Below, piece by piece: positions 51,529 to 60,405 of a stretch of DNA of 64,000 bases; within the stretch, counting starts at the first letter, position 1; every line of letters begins with the position of its first letter. The notes under the pieces are model-generated. The model was not told where the DNA came from. It worked only from the letters and a program-made list of their open reading frames with translations, and ran no database searches. A program made the position numbers and the translations under genes. The stretch comes from Candidatus Enterococcus testudinis (GTDB lineage: Bacteria; Bacillota; Bacilli; Lactobacillales; Enterococcaceae): contig NZ_NGKU01000001.1 of the NCBI RefSeq assembly GCF_002140915.1, forward strand, positions 788,799 through 852,798, read 5' to 3'.

Positions 51529-52368
51529 CCATTCAGACAAATAATCACCATTCAACGCATATACATAATTGATTTCCGTTCGATCCCGAATACCATTGAC
51601 ACCAACCGTCCATGTCCATTCACCTTGACTGCCATTCAAAATAACGATACTGACACCGGGGAGATAATGATCCAGTTGTGCTGCGCGTTTTTCTGCGTCT
51701 TTGATGATGGTGGGGATGATCCCCCAATCAATCGCGTCATAGTCAATCGTCTCGTCTTGCGCAAGCGTGATCGTGTCTGCTTCTTTTTTCCATTTGCTCA
51801 ATAGGTTGGTGGGGTAATACCAATATTCATCTTGCAGATTGGTGTTTGGGTTGATGATACGGGCTACTGCGTAGATGCCGCTCTTTAGCGGAACATTGCG
51901 AACATGGAAGCTATAACTGATCAATTGAATGTCTTTCCCTTTGAATGACGCTTGATTGGGAAGTGCAGCCATAATGTTTTCGGCACTATCGGCTTCACGA
52001 AACAAGTGACGATCCACTGGCAGCCATGTGCTGACAATCCCCACAAAAACCGCAATCAATGGGAGCAAAACCATAGTGGTTAGCCAGTAAATAATTGACT
52101 TCTTTTGTTTTTTGAGACCGAACATAAGACTGACAATCAGCCATACAATGATGCCTGATATCAATATATAGGGAATCAACCGCAACCATTGGTGTCTGTT
52201 CTCAACGACGTCATATTCTGATAAACCAAACCAGTTTTCAGCAATCGTCAAATTGTTCAAGAAAATCCACCCACCAGCGATTACAATGAGAAGAATGACT
52301 ACCAGAAATAGAATAAGTCGTCTTATGATGATTCTATCTCGATTGAACGAGGAGTTATGTTTGTCCAT
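51523..52368 (-). CDS. Membrane protein of unknown function
   Basis: 281 residues. Three membrane helices (LILFLVVILLIVIAGGWIFL, YILISGIIVWLIVSLMFGL and WLTTMVLLPLIAVFVGIVST) are followed by a about 160-residue extracytoplasmic domain. That domain contains LISYSFHVRNVPLKSGIYAVARI and WTWTVGVNGIRDRTEINYVYALNGDYLSEWK. No family is recognised. AAAGG lies 9 nt upstream of ATG 52368. Downstream of the ADH, YrhK and DUF378 cluster but behind that cluster's terminator. Confidence 0.65.
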   Translation of the reverse strand: MDKHNSSFNRDRIIIRRLILFLVVILLIVIAGGWIFLNNLTIAENWFGLSEYDVVENRHQWLRLIPYILISGIIVWLIVSLMFGLKKQKKSIIYWLTTMVLLPLIAVFVGIVSTWLPVDRHLFREADSAENIMAALPNQASFKGKDIQLISYSFHVRNVPLKSGIYAVARIINPNTNLQDEYWYYPTNLLSKWKKEADTITLAQDETIDYDAIDWGIIPTIIKDAEKRAAQLDHYLPGVSIVILNGSQGEWTWTVGVNGIRDRTEINYVYALNGDYLSEWK

Positions 52369-52461
52369 CCTGCACATCCTTTGCGGCGTTTTATTGAATA
52401 TAGTCAGCCTATTTATTCAAGCGTAGTACAATCAAAGTTTTTTTTCAATCATTATGTACAA

Positions 52462-52494
52462 AAAAAGCCTGCATCAAATCGATACAGGCTTCAT
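52462..52494 (-). terminator. Intrinsic terminator
   Basis: Minus-strand AGCCTG / CAGGCT hairpin followed by TTTTTTTG. Confidence 0.8.
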
Positions 52495-52501
52495 CTTATG
52501 T

Positions 52502-52717
52502 TTAATCGAGGGTTTGTTGTTGCGCAATACCCGGGAAAAGTTTGAGACAGTATAAGGCGCTAATCCCAACGAGCACATAAATCACTTTTGCTACGATCGA
52601 GGTTTGACTGCCGGTGATCGTAGCCACTAAGTCAAACTCAAATAAGCCAACCAGCAGCCAGTTGATGCCGCCGATGATCAAGATTGCTAATGCAATGCAA
52701 TCAAATGTTTTTAGCAT
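52502..52717 (-). CDS. DUF378 family small membrane protein
   Basis: 71 residues, two hydrophobic helices: FDCIALAILIIGGINWLLVGLFEFDLVATITG and SIVAKVIYVLVGISALYCLKLFP. The GGINWLLVGLF motif is diagnostic for DUF378 (YuzA-like), function unknown. AAAGGAG supports ATG 52717. Third gene of the ADH-YrhK-DUF378 unit. Confidence 0.9.
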   Translation of the reverse strand: MLKTFDCIALAILIIGGINWLLVGLFEFDLVATITGSQTSIVAKVIYVLVGISALYCLKLFPGIAQQQTLD

Positions 52718-52756
52718 GGTATTCTCCTTTCTGTCTTGAATCAATAAGTAGAAGGA

Positions 52757-53092
52757 TTACCCTCCATCATCACTGATGGTCACATCTTTTTGCTTGTCGC
52801 CATCTTGATTGCGTTCATTGTAAATAAAGACGTGGCGGACGATCTTGATCAACGGACGAATCGTTAAGAAGATACCGCCAATCAGATATGCAACCGTGCC
52901 ATAAATTGCAGGCAGTGGTGTCAACGAGACAATACTGCCGAAGATATAGAACAATCCTGTTAAGATATCGTTTGTCAGAGAAATCAACATGTAGCGATTT
53001 TCGAAATAAATACGAAAGCGGCCACCTTTGATAATGATATCCTCTTCTTTCCCGGGATCGAATTGATGCTCATTCCGCTTGATTTTTGGCAC
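52757..53092 (-). CDS. YrhK-like membrane protein
   Basis: 111 residues, GTG start. The core IIIKGGRFRIYFENRYMLISLTNDILTGLFYIFGSIVSLT ... YGTVAYLIGGIFLTIRPLIKIVRHVFI matches the YrhK domain, two membrane helices after a strand. The function is unknown; it may act with the adjacent DUF378 and dehydrogenase genes in membrane stress. The start has only a weak ribosome site. Confidence 0.82.
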   Translation of the reverse strand: MPKIKRNEHQFDPGKEEDIIIKGGRFRIYFENRYMLISLTNDILTGLFYIFGSIVSLTPLPAIYGTVAYLIGGIFLTIRPLIKIVRHVFIYNERNQDGDKQKDVTISDDGG

Positions 53093-53117
53093 GTTCCATC
53101 ACCGATCCTTCTAAACG

Positions 53118-54251
53118 TTAAGGTTTCAAAACGACTTTGATGTTGTTGTCTGCTTTTTGATCAAAAATCTCATAGGCTTTCGTTGCGTCAGCTAGCGCCA
53201 TCGTATGAGTGATGATTTGCGTTGGATCGATCTCATCGTTGGCAATCATCTCATAAATTTTCGGCATTAAATGGATCACAGGGGCTTGTCCATGTTTTAC
53301 ATCTACATTGCGCATAAAGAATTCTTGCAATGGATAAGAAGATGCTGGTGTCATGTAGACCCCAGTGATCTGCACTGTACCGAATTTTTTAACTGCTTTG
53401 GCCGCCATTTGGATGGGGGAGATGGTGCCGCTTTGTAAACTGACCAAGTTTTTGGCTTTTTCTTTCACAGGCTCTAAACCATCCATACCGACACAATCGA
53501 TGATCACATCGGCGCCGCCTTTGGTCAGTTCATACAAATCGTCACCGCTCGTTGCCAAATCATCTAATTGGAAGGTTTCTACTTGATTATAGCTGTGGGC
53601 TTTATCCAAGCGATGGGCCACAGGGTCGACAGCGATAACTCGTTTGGCACCAGCCATGACAGCGAATTTTTGGGCAAAAAGACCAACTGGGCCAGAGCCT
53701 AAGATAATCACGGTATCATCTTTTTTGACACCTGCATTTTGGACACTCCAATAAGCAGTAGGCAAAATATCTGATAAGAACAAGACTTTCTCATCAGGGA
53801 TCGACGATTCAGGTACGATAAACGATGTGAAGTCAGCAAATGGAACCCGCAGGAATTCAGCTTGACCGCCCCAATGATTGCCATTTAGCTTACCAAAGCC
53901 AAACAAGCCGCCATAAAGGGATTCTGTGGAAGAATTGTCACACTGACTTTCCATCTCATTCTGACAAAAATGACAGTGCCCACACCCGATATTAAAAGGA
54001 ATGACTACCCGATCGCCTTTCTTTAGGTTGTGGACTTGACTCCCGACTTCTTCAACGATGCCCATCGGTTCATGGCCAACAACATATCCTTCTTCAAGCA
54101 CAGGGCCACCATGGTGGTACAGGTGTAGATCCGAACCGCAAATAGCGGTTGCGGTGATACGGATGATGGCATCGGTGGGTTCTTGGATGATTGGATCATC
54201 CACGCGGCGAACCTCCATTTTTTGATTTCCTTGCCAAGTTACTGCATGCAT
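53118..54251 (-). CDS. Zinc-dependent alcohol dehydrogenase (formaldehyde-dehydrogenase-like)
   Basis: 377 residues. The catalytic zinc ligands are Cys in ATAICGSDLH, His in GHEPMGIVEEVG and Asp/Glu around residue 150. Four structural-zinc cysteines lie in NIGCGHCHFCQNEMESQCDN. The Rossmann fold is IILGSGPVGLFAQKFAVMAGAKRVIAVD. The long insert and GLEPVKEKAKNLVSLQSG fit the glutathione-independent formaldehyde-dehydrogenase branch. AAAGGAGG precedes ATG 54251. First gene of the unit with YrhK and DUF378 downstream. Confidence 0.92.
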   Translation of the reverse strand: MHAVTWQGNQKMEVRRVDDPIIQEPTDAIIRITATAICGSDLHLYHHGGPVLEEGYVVGHEPMGIVEEVGSQVHNLKKGDRVVIPFNIGCGHCHFCQNEMESQCDNSSTESLYGGLFGFGKLNGNHWGGQAEFLRVPFADFTSFIVPESSIPDEKVLFLSDILPTAYWSVQNAGVKKDDTVIILGSGPVGLFAQKFAVMAGAKRVIAVDPVAHRLDKAHSYNQVETFQLDDLATSGDDLYELTKGGADVIIDCVGMDGLEPVKEKAKNLVSLQSGTISPIQMAAKAVKKFGTVQITGVYMTPASSYPLQEFFMRNVDVKHGQAPVIHLMPKIYEMIANDEIDPTQIITHTMALADATKAYEIFDQKADNNIKVVLKP

Positions 54252-54541
54252 TTTTTTTCCTCCTTTTGATTTCTGACGAACCGACAAACAAGGGGACTAA
54301 GGGAACATTACATTGAGACTGTTTTTCCAAAAATCGATTATACTTTTATTTTGCAGTGATTTTGGTGTTTTGACAAAGATAATGCTCAAACGGAAAAAAA
54401 AGGCGTCTTATAGCTGATTTTGGGCACACGAGAACAAATAATTTGCGAAAATGCCCCATTCATGACAGTATAGAAACGTAGCCTGTTCGTTAACATAAAC
54501 GGAATCAAACGTTGATTGGACCTATTGAAGGAGGAGTAATC

Positions 54542-54817
54542 ATGGATTTAACGATTCGCGGAGAAGCTTCTTGTACACATTGTAATCAAAATTTTGAAGG
54601 GAAAATGATGATTCATTTACAGGAAGATCTTGATGGTCAATTACAAACAGTTCCGCCATTAGAAGGCAATGAACTGCAAGAAGATGAAATTGCTATCCAC
54701 TATGCATACGGTCCTGTTACTGAAGCCATTGAAGGGACGTTTACTTGTCCAAATTGCCAAACAGAAAATGCTGTACGCATCGAAATACCAGCGGAAGTGC
54801 TTGATCCGCCACTATAA
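54542..54817 (+). CDS. Small zinc-ribbon-like protein
   Basis: 91 residues with two CxxC pairs, ASCTHCNQNFEG near the start and FTCPNCQTENAVRIEIP near the end. Together they are enough to bind one zinc ion. Between them is an acidic stretch (LQEDLDGQLQTVPPLEGNELQEDE). The function is unknown. AAGGAGGAG precedes ATG 54542. Monocistronic, divergent from the alcohol dehydrogenase. Confidence 0.75.
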   Translation: MDLTIRGEASCTHCNQNFEGKMMIHLQEDLDGQLQTVPPLEGNELQEDEIAIHYAYGPVTEAIEGTFTCPNCQTENAVRIEIPAEVLDPPL

Positions 54818-54831
54818 TATGCGTTTATTAT

Positions 54832-55365
54832 TTAACAGGAACTGTCATTACGCAGTTCCTGTTTTTCGTCTGCGCCAACGATTTTCACATTGAAGTCTGT
54901 CAAAATATCAAGGCCTTCTGATTCATGGCTTTTTCCTGCAACCAATTCTTTTTGGATCATAAAATTGGCGTCTGGGAAGGCACTCTGAATCTCGATGGTA
55001 TTGGAGAGGACACAAATATTGGTCTCAACACCTGTGATCTCGATATGTTTTTCTTCTTTGTCATGAAATATAGTTTCTTTGATATCGATCAATACTTCAG
55101 GGGGAATACTGTAATAATACTTTTTGACAACTTTTTCATTTTCGAGAGGCGCTAGTTCAGGGATGATTTGTAATGAGATGCTCTCTTCTTCGGGCGTATC
55201 TTTGAGATCAATGGGAATATCTCGTGTATGCAGAATATATTCTTGGTTTTCGCGGGCGCTTTTTAGCCGCTGGGCAATGCGCGTCACCAGTTCGTGACTT
55301 TCAGGTACATAGGCATCATTTGTTGGATCTAAAATTTGATTTTGCATATCAATAATAACTAGCAT
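54832..55365 (-). CDS. Isochorismatase-family cysteine hydrolase
   Basis: 177 residues. The catalytic triad is Asp in LVIIDMQNQILDP, Lys near KVVKKYYYS and Cys in VETNICVLSNTIEIQ. Members cleave isochorismate, nicotinamide or other amides; the substrate cannot be told here. AAAGGAAAGATGACGA lies upstream. Monocistronic. Confidence 0.88.
   Translation of the reverse strand: MLVIIDMQNQILDPTNDAYVPESHELVTRIAQRLKSARENQEYILHTRDIPIDLKDTPEEESISLQIIPELAPLENEKVVKKYYYSIPPEVLIDIKETIFHDKEEKHIEITGVETNICVLSNTIEIQSAFPDANFMIQKELVAGKSHESEGLDILTDFNVKIVGADEKQELRNDSSC
54834..54868 (+). terminator. Intrinsic terminator
   Basis: AACAGGAACTG / CAGTTCCTGTT followed by T-run on the plus strand. Its sequence also encodes the end of the convergent isochorismatase gene. 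Confidence 0.85.
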
Positions 55366-55581
55366 TCGTCATCTTTCCTTTCCGAATTCATTCGCTGTTC
55401 TCTATGCTCTATGATGAGGGAAAAAGCGTGCCAAATCAAAGAAAACGCTCTTTCGATTACACGTTTGAACAACGATAGTTTTTTTTAGTGAAAATGGAGT
55501 CATTATATTTGCTGATTCAATTTTCCCATGGTAGCTTCTACTTGTAACAGTAAAAAAAATAGGAGAGTGGGTTGGAATAAA

Positions 55582-56895
55582 ATGAAAAAAATTTTTTATA
55601 TGGGGACACTGCTTTTCTCAGTGGGTTTACTGGCAGCAGGGTGTGGCAGCAGTAATACAGATTCATCGGATAACGAGTCGCCCGATGGCAAAACAACATT
55701 AGATTTTTGGTCATTTTGGGGTTCGGGGGCACGACAAGAAGTGATTGAAGAAATCATTGCTGATTTCAATGCTTCACAAGATGAGATCGAGGTTAAGTAC
55801 AGTTACCAGCCATGGGGAGATATCTGGACGAAATCATTGTCAGCGATCACCGCGGGGAATCCGCCGGATGTGATCGTGCAGGATATCAATTCTGTGGCAC
55901 AGCGCGCTGAAGCTCAGCAAGCAACTGATTTGAGTGAATATGTGGAAGACGGTTTTTCAGATGAATTTTATCCGCAACTATGGGAAACCGTGGAATATGA
56001 GGACAAACCGTATGCTGTACCTTTCAATACGGATACGCAAGTGATTTTTTATAATAAGCAAATTTTTGAAGAAGCGGGTATCGGGGAAGAGGATTTGCCG
56101 CAAACGTGGGATGAATTGGAAACGGTTGCCCATCAATTAGACGTTAAAAGCGGCGATGATTTCGAACGGATCGGATTCTATCCATTATGGAATCTAGGTG
56201 CGGATGTCTGGGCACTGAATGCCGATGATGGTGTGAGCTGGTTTGATGATCAAGAAAATGTCACCATCGATACTGACAATAAGGTGGAGGCGTTAGACTG
56301 GATCCTAGAATGGCAAGAATATTATGGTCAAGATACGATCAATCGTTTAGAAGCTGAATTTGGTTCTGGGGTAGCTGATCCATTCATCTCTGGTTTGGTT
56401 GCAATGCGGGCCCAAAATATCAATTACTATTCTAGTTTAATGGAAAATGCACCGGAAGATTTTGACTTTGGGGTAATCCAAATCCCCGAAAAAGAAACTG
56501 GTTCAGGTCACTGGTCATGGGGTGGCGGATTTGTCTTAGAAGTACCGCAAGGCGCTAAGAATCCTGAAGCGTCCTATGCATTTATCAAATACTTGTCGAC
56601 ACCAGAAGTGCAAGAAAAATTCGGTGAAAAAAGTTTTGACATCATGGCCAATAAAACCGCCAACGAAAACTTGGTCAACAACGACAATCTAGATGAGAAA
56701 GGGCAAATGATCTATCAAATGGCCGATGAAAACTTTGCCAACACAGTGATCACCCCTGTGCCATTGACGGCTCCTGACTACAATAGTTTGGTCAATGAGC
56801 AGATCGACCAGATCCTGCTGGGAAATAAATCAGCAGCTGATGGTTTGGCGGATGCCCAAAAAGCCGTTGAAGATCTAGTAGAACAAAATAAATAA
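55582..56895 (+). CDS. Sugar ABC transporter substrate-binding lipoprotein
   Basis: 437 residues. The signal peptide ends in LLAAGC, a lipobox. Family-1 features: TLDFWSFWGSGARQEVIEEIIADFNASQDEIEVKYSYQPWGDIWTKSLSAITAGNPPDVIVQDINS and WSWGGGFVLEVPQGAKNPEASYAFIKYLSTPE. It serves a second CUT1 importer with the next two permeases. The ATG is chosen for the signal peptide and GAGAG upstream. Sugar unknown. A cre-like AGAAAACGCTCTTT (55440-55453) is weak. Confidence 0.92.
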   Translation: MKKIFYMGTLLFSVGLLAAGCGSSNTDSSDNESPDGKTTLDFWSFWGSGARQEVIEEIIADFNASQDEIEVKYSYQPWGDIWTKSLSAITAGNPPDVIVQDINSVAQRAEAQQATDLSEYVEDGFSDEFYPQLWETVEYEDKPYAVPFNTDTQVIFYNKQIFEEAGIGEEDLPQTWDELETVAHQLDVKSGDDFERIGFYPLWNLGADVWALNADDGVSWFDDQENVTIDTDNKVEALDWILEWQEYYGQDTINRLEAEFGSGVADPFISGLVAMRAQNINYYSSLMENAPEDFDFGVIQIPEKETGSGHWSWGGGFVLEVPQGAKNPEASYAFIKYLSTPEVQEKFGEKSFDIMANKTANENLVNNDNLDEKGQMIYQMADENFANTVITPVPLTAPDYNSLVNEQIDQILLGNKSAADGLADAQKAVEDLVEQNK

Positions 56896-56925
56896 ATACC
56901 AATTTTACTATCTGTCAAATGATCT

Positions 56926-56980
56926 GAGAGGAAGCATCCTTGTTGATGAATAGAGCAGGTGCTTCCTTTTCTTTCTTGAT
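56926..56980 (+). terminator. Internal hairpin after the binding-protein gene
   Basis: AGGAAGCA / TGCTTCCT arms with a about 20-nt loop, then TTTTCTTTC. Likely partial terminator, the same arrangement as in the first sugar ABC operon. Confidence 0.6.
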
Positions 56981-57019
56981 GTCTATTGGTTGATTGGTTT
57001 ATGGAATGGAGCAGGAGCA

Positions 57020-57931
57020 ATGGCAAACAAAATGTCGAAAAGCAAACGACAAGAAGCGCTTTGGGGCTACTTTTTCATTGCCCCATTTCTGATTGGCTTT
57101 GTTGTATTTATGCTAGGACCGATGGTGTTTTCTTTCATCGGCAGTTTTACTGATTATAATTTGACCTCGAAAATGAATTTTATAGGATTCCGCAATTTTA
57201 CGAGAATGTTCACACAAGATACCTTATTTTGGAAATCATTATATAATACGGCGTATTTTGTATTATTCAATGTGCCATTGACGACTATGTTTAGCGTCTT
57301 TTTGGCCACTTTGTTGAATCAAAAAATACGCGGGATCAGTTTCTTCCGAACCACCTTTTATTTGCCGGCAATTTTATCTGGCGTGGCAGTCTATGTCTTG
57401 TGGATGCAACTGTTGTCGCCGTCAGCAGGGCTAATCAATACCTTTTTGAGTTGGTTCAATATCAAAGGTCCGGCGTGGCTCTTCGATCCGGAATGGACAA
57501 AACCAGCTTTGATTTTAATGAAAATCTGGAGTTCAGGTGGGGCGATGCTGCTCTACTTGGCGACATTGCAAAATATTTCCCCTGCATTATATGAGTCAGC
57601 GGAGATCGATGGTGCCGGCGTTTGGTCGAAATTTAGACATATTACTGTACCGTTGATCACACCGATTATTTTCTATGATGTGATCACGTCAACTATCGGC
57701 TCGTTCCAAATCTTCCAAGAAGCCTATGTCATGACGAAGAACGGGACAGGGGGACCAGCCAATTCACTGCTATTTTACAATTTGCATATGTGGAATAAAG
57801 CCTTTGTTGCCTTCGATATGGGGTATGCAATGGCCATGTCGATGATTCTATTCTTGATCGTCATGGTATTGACCTTTGTCAATTTGAAGCTGGCTCCTCG
57901 TTGGGTTCATTATACCGGGGGTGAAAACTAA
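57020..57931 (+). CDS. Sugar ABC transporter permease (MalF type)
   Basis: 303 residues, six membrane segments, EAA loop YESAEIDGAGVWSKFRHITVPLITPI. ATG 57020 has AGGAG 4 nt upstream. The stop overlaps the next start (TAATG). Confidence 0.92.
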   Translation: MANKMSKSKRQEALWGYFFIAPFLIGFVVFMLGPMVFSFIGSFTDYNLTSKMNFIGFRNFTRMFTQDTLFWKSLYNTAYFVLFNVPLTTMFSVFLATLLNQKIRGISFFRTTFYLPAILSGVAVYVLWMQLLSPSAGLINTFLSWFNIKGPAWLFDPEWTKPALILMKIWSSGGAMLLYLATLQNISPALYESAEIDGAGVWSKFRHITVPLITPIIFYDVITSTIGSFQIFQEAYVMTKNGTGGPANSLLFYNLHMWNKAFVAFDMGYAMAMSMILFLIVMVLTFVNLKLAPRWVHYTGGEN

Positions 57932-58785
57932 TGCAGATGCGTCAAACCAGTCAATCAAGCCAAGTCCGTTTCAAAAAAATCCTCAGCTATCTGGTGATGA
58001 GCCTGATCGGGATCGTCTTATTGATTCCATTGCTCTGGATGGTTTTTACTTCTTTGAAGCCGATGGAAGAGATCGTTCGCTATCCGCCCACATTTTTTCC
58101 AGAAGAAATCAATATCGCCAACTATTGGGAAACAATCAATGCCTTTCCGTTCTGGCAGTATGCCAAAAACACATTGTTTATTACCATCTTGGTAGTGATC
58201 GGCAATGTATTGTCTAATTCATTTATTGCATATGGCTTCGCTAAGTTAACATTCCCAGCCAAAAATTTGATGTTCGCCTTGGTTTTGTCTACCATGATGA
58301 TTCCAGGTTTTGTGACGATGATTCCGCAATACGTACTATTTTCAAAAATCGGTTGGGTCGGAACCTATCTGCCATTGATCGTACCGTCCTTCTTTGGCAG
58401 TGCCTTTAATATTTTTTTGATGCGGCAATTTTATCTGTCTGTCAATAATGAGTTGATCGAAGCTGCCAAAATGGATGGGGCAAACCATTTATACATTTGG
58501 AGTCGGCTAATGATTCCTTTGACCAAACCAGCGTTGATCACGATTGCCATCAACGCCTTTAATGGCGCATGGAATGATTTTTTGGGCCCACTACTTTATA
58601 TCCAAAATCAAGAGCAGTATACATTGCAGATTGGTTTGCAAGTGTTTCAGAATCAATCGACGACGCAATGGAATTATTTGATGGCAGGTGCCACATTGGT
58701 CTTGTTGCCCACGATCGTATTGTTCTTTATTGCCCAACGCTACTTTATTGAAGGAATGGATTTAACAGGAGGGTCAAAAGGATGA
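57931..58785 (+). CDS. Sugar ABC transporter permease (MalG type)
   Basis: 284 residues, six membrane segments, EAA loop EAAKMDGANHLYIWSRLMIPLTKPALITI. GGGGGTG lies upstream. It overlaps its neighbours on both sides by 1-4 nt, showing a tight operon. Confidence 0.92.
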   Translation: MQMRQTSQSSQVRFKKILSYLVMSLIGIVLLIPLLWMVFTSLKPMEEIVRYPPTFFPEEINIANYWETINAFPFWQYAKNTLFITILVVIGNVLSNSFIAYGFAKLTFPAKNLMFALVLSTMMIPGFVTMIPQYVLFSKIGWVGTYLPLIVPSFFGSAFNIFLMRQFYLSVNNELIEAAKMDGANHLYIWSRLMIPLTKPALITIAINAFNGAWNDFLGPLLYIQNQEQYTLQIGLQVFQNQSTTQWNYLMAGATLVLLPTIVLFFIAQRYFIEGMDLTGGSKG

Positions 58786-59372
58786 AATTACGGACAGCAC
58801 CGCAACGCCTCAACCAAGGATTGCTGCAGGGGATCCAATGGCTACCACAACTGGTTGTCTTGCAGGGGTGGTGGCTGTTGTATACGGTCCCTCTTGTAAC
58901 GAGCGTTGCTGCGACAAGGGCCTTGATTGAAGTCTTGGACTTGCTGCGGAAGGATCCGCAGCAAGAAGCCACGAGTGGACAGCTGTTTCGTCAACGGTTT
59001 CACCAGTTGCGTAAGCGAAAATCAGATTGGTTTTTCAGTGGTGCAATGGGGTTGATCCTCCTTGATTCTTTGATTCTTGGTCGTATCCAGCAATCATTCT
59101 TTCAGTTGCTTTCTGCCACTTTACTGGTGGTCTTTGTATTATGTATGTTCGTGTTGTTTTATCAGACGCTGGCAGGTGGGCATAATGCTGAGACTTTCCC
59201 AAAATTGTGGGTGAGTTTCTATCTATTCGGTCGTCAGCCAAAAAAAGTCATCGCATATCTTTTGTGGACTGCCTGTTTCACCTTTATACTGGTCCTGTTT
59301 GGTCCGGTCTATCTGCTAGTTCTCGGTGTTAGCGGGTGGATCTTAGGAAATATATATATTTATCACAAATAG
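58782..59372 (+). CDS. DUF624 (YesL-like) membrane protein
   Basis: 196 residues, about five membrane segments. WLLYTVPLVTSVAATRALIEVLDLLRKDPQQ, an intracellular basic loop, and FYQTLAGGHNAETFPKLWVSFYLF with further helices match YesL/DUF624 proteins, which often accompany CUT1 sugar transporters (as YesL with YesOPQ). It overlaps the permease stop (ATGA) and has AGGAGG. The function is unknown but tied to the importer. Confidence 0.8.
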   Translation: MKLRTAPQRLNQGLLQGIQWLPQLVVLQGWWLLYTVPLVTSVAATRALIEVLDLLRKDPQQEATSGQLFRQRFHQLRKRKSDWFFSGAMGLILLDSLILGRIQQSFFQLLSATLLVVFVLCMFVLFYQTLAGGHNAETFPKLWVSFYLFGRQPKKVIAYLLWTACFTFILVLFGPVYLLVLGVSGWILGNIYIYHK

Positions 59373-59412
59373 ACAGCCAAGGAAGTGTCGTTAAGCTTCC
59401 TTGGCTGTCTAA
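59370..59412. terminator. Bidirectional terminator
   Basis: AGACAGCCAAGGAAG / CTTCCTTGGCTGTCT, a 15-bp stem between convergent genes with little T-tract. Confidence 0.7.
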
Positions 59413-59420
59413 GATTGTGG

Positions 59421-60248
59421 TTACTGCTGGCTATATTGTTTCATATAACGGGGCAATGCTTCGCTGATTTGGGTCGGCAAGACAACATATTGGTCCTTTG
59501 CTAAATCTTCACCAATCAAACTGTGGAGAAAGACGGCCCCGTGAACGGCTGCTTCAGAGCCTTTGAATTGGGCCAAAAAACTGGTGATGATCCCCGCCAA
59601 TGTATCCCCCATGCCGCCAGTCGCCATGGCCGGTGTGCCTAGCGAGTTTTCGACGATCTGTTTGCCATAGACTTGCGTCCGGTGACTTTTTAGCACAACC
59701 AGGCTGCCCAGTTTTTCTTGGGCTTGTTGATTGTGGGCGGTGGTTTGTTCCGCGATTGTTAATCCGCTCAGTCGTTGCCATTCCATTTGATGTGGGGTAA
59801 AAACGACTTGGTCAGGATACGGAAATGTCACTGGGTATTTGGCTGTCAATGTAATGGCGGATCCGTCGATCACCAACCACTGGTGTTCTTTTTGATTGGT
59901 AACGATGCGTTGCAGCAAATCAAAGTTATCTTTGCTTTCTCCAAGTCCAGGACCAATCAAGAGGACGTCGGCAGATTCTGTGACGGAATCGATCCAGTCT
60001 GAGCGGTGCCAATCGACAAACATCGCTTCTGGTAATCTGGCATGCAATGCCGAGCGGTTGACCGGGTCAGAAATCACCGTAGTGAGGCCAGTACCACCAT
60101 AGACACATGCTTGAGCCGCCATCAGGATCGCACCGCCAAACTGCTGATTGCCACCAATGAGGACCGCCCGGCCAAAGGTACCCTTATGGCTTTTTGCTGG
60201 TCGTTGGCGGATGACCTCTTTTAATACTGTTTCGTTTAATCGTTCCAT
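59421..60248 (-). CDS. nnrD: ADP-dependent NAD(P)H-hydrate dehydratase
   Basis: 275 residues of the ribokinase-like fold. Segments are KGTFGRAVLIGGNQQFGGAILMAAQACVYGGTGLTTV, LLIGPGLGESKDN, VVFTPHQMEWQRLSG, VVLKSHRTQVYG and the phosphate-binding GGMGDTLAGIITSFLAQ. It repairs hydrated NADH and NADPH. The epimerase (NnrE) half is absent, so it is presumably separate. The plus-strand pepV starts divergently 158 nt away. Confidence 0.92.
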   Translation of the reverse strand: MERLNETVLKEVIRQRPAKSHKGTFGRAVLIGGNQQFGGAILMAAQACVYGGTGLTTVISDPVNRSALHARLPEAMFVDWHRSDWIDSVTESADVLLIGPGLGESKDNFDLLQRIVTNQKEHQWLVIDGSAITLTAKYPVTFPYPDQVVFTPHQMEWQRLSGLTIAEQTTAHNQQAQEKLGSLVVLKSHRTQVYGKQIVENSLGTPAMATGGMGDTLAGIITSFLAQFKGSEAAVHGAVFLHSLIGEDLAKDQYVVLPTQISEALPRYMKQYSQQ

Positions 60249-60405
60249 TGCTTGACTCCTTTCATGCCAAGATCGGCATCGGTAGGTGATTGATTCTATT
60301 ATACCGATTAATCCAAAAAAGACCGACTAAGATGACCAAATTTTTTTCCATTTTTGGCTTAAGAGTGTTATCATAAAAGGCGAGAAAAGAAATGGAGGGA
60401 ATCAA

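Noticed and set aside
55440-55453. cre-like AGAAAACGCTCTTT before the second sugar ABC operon
   Set aside because: Only about 11 of 14 positions fit the consensus and no clear promoter lies nearby, so it is not listed as a separate site.
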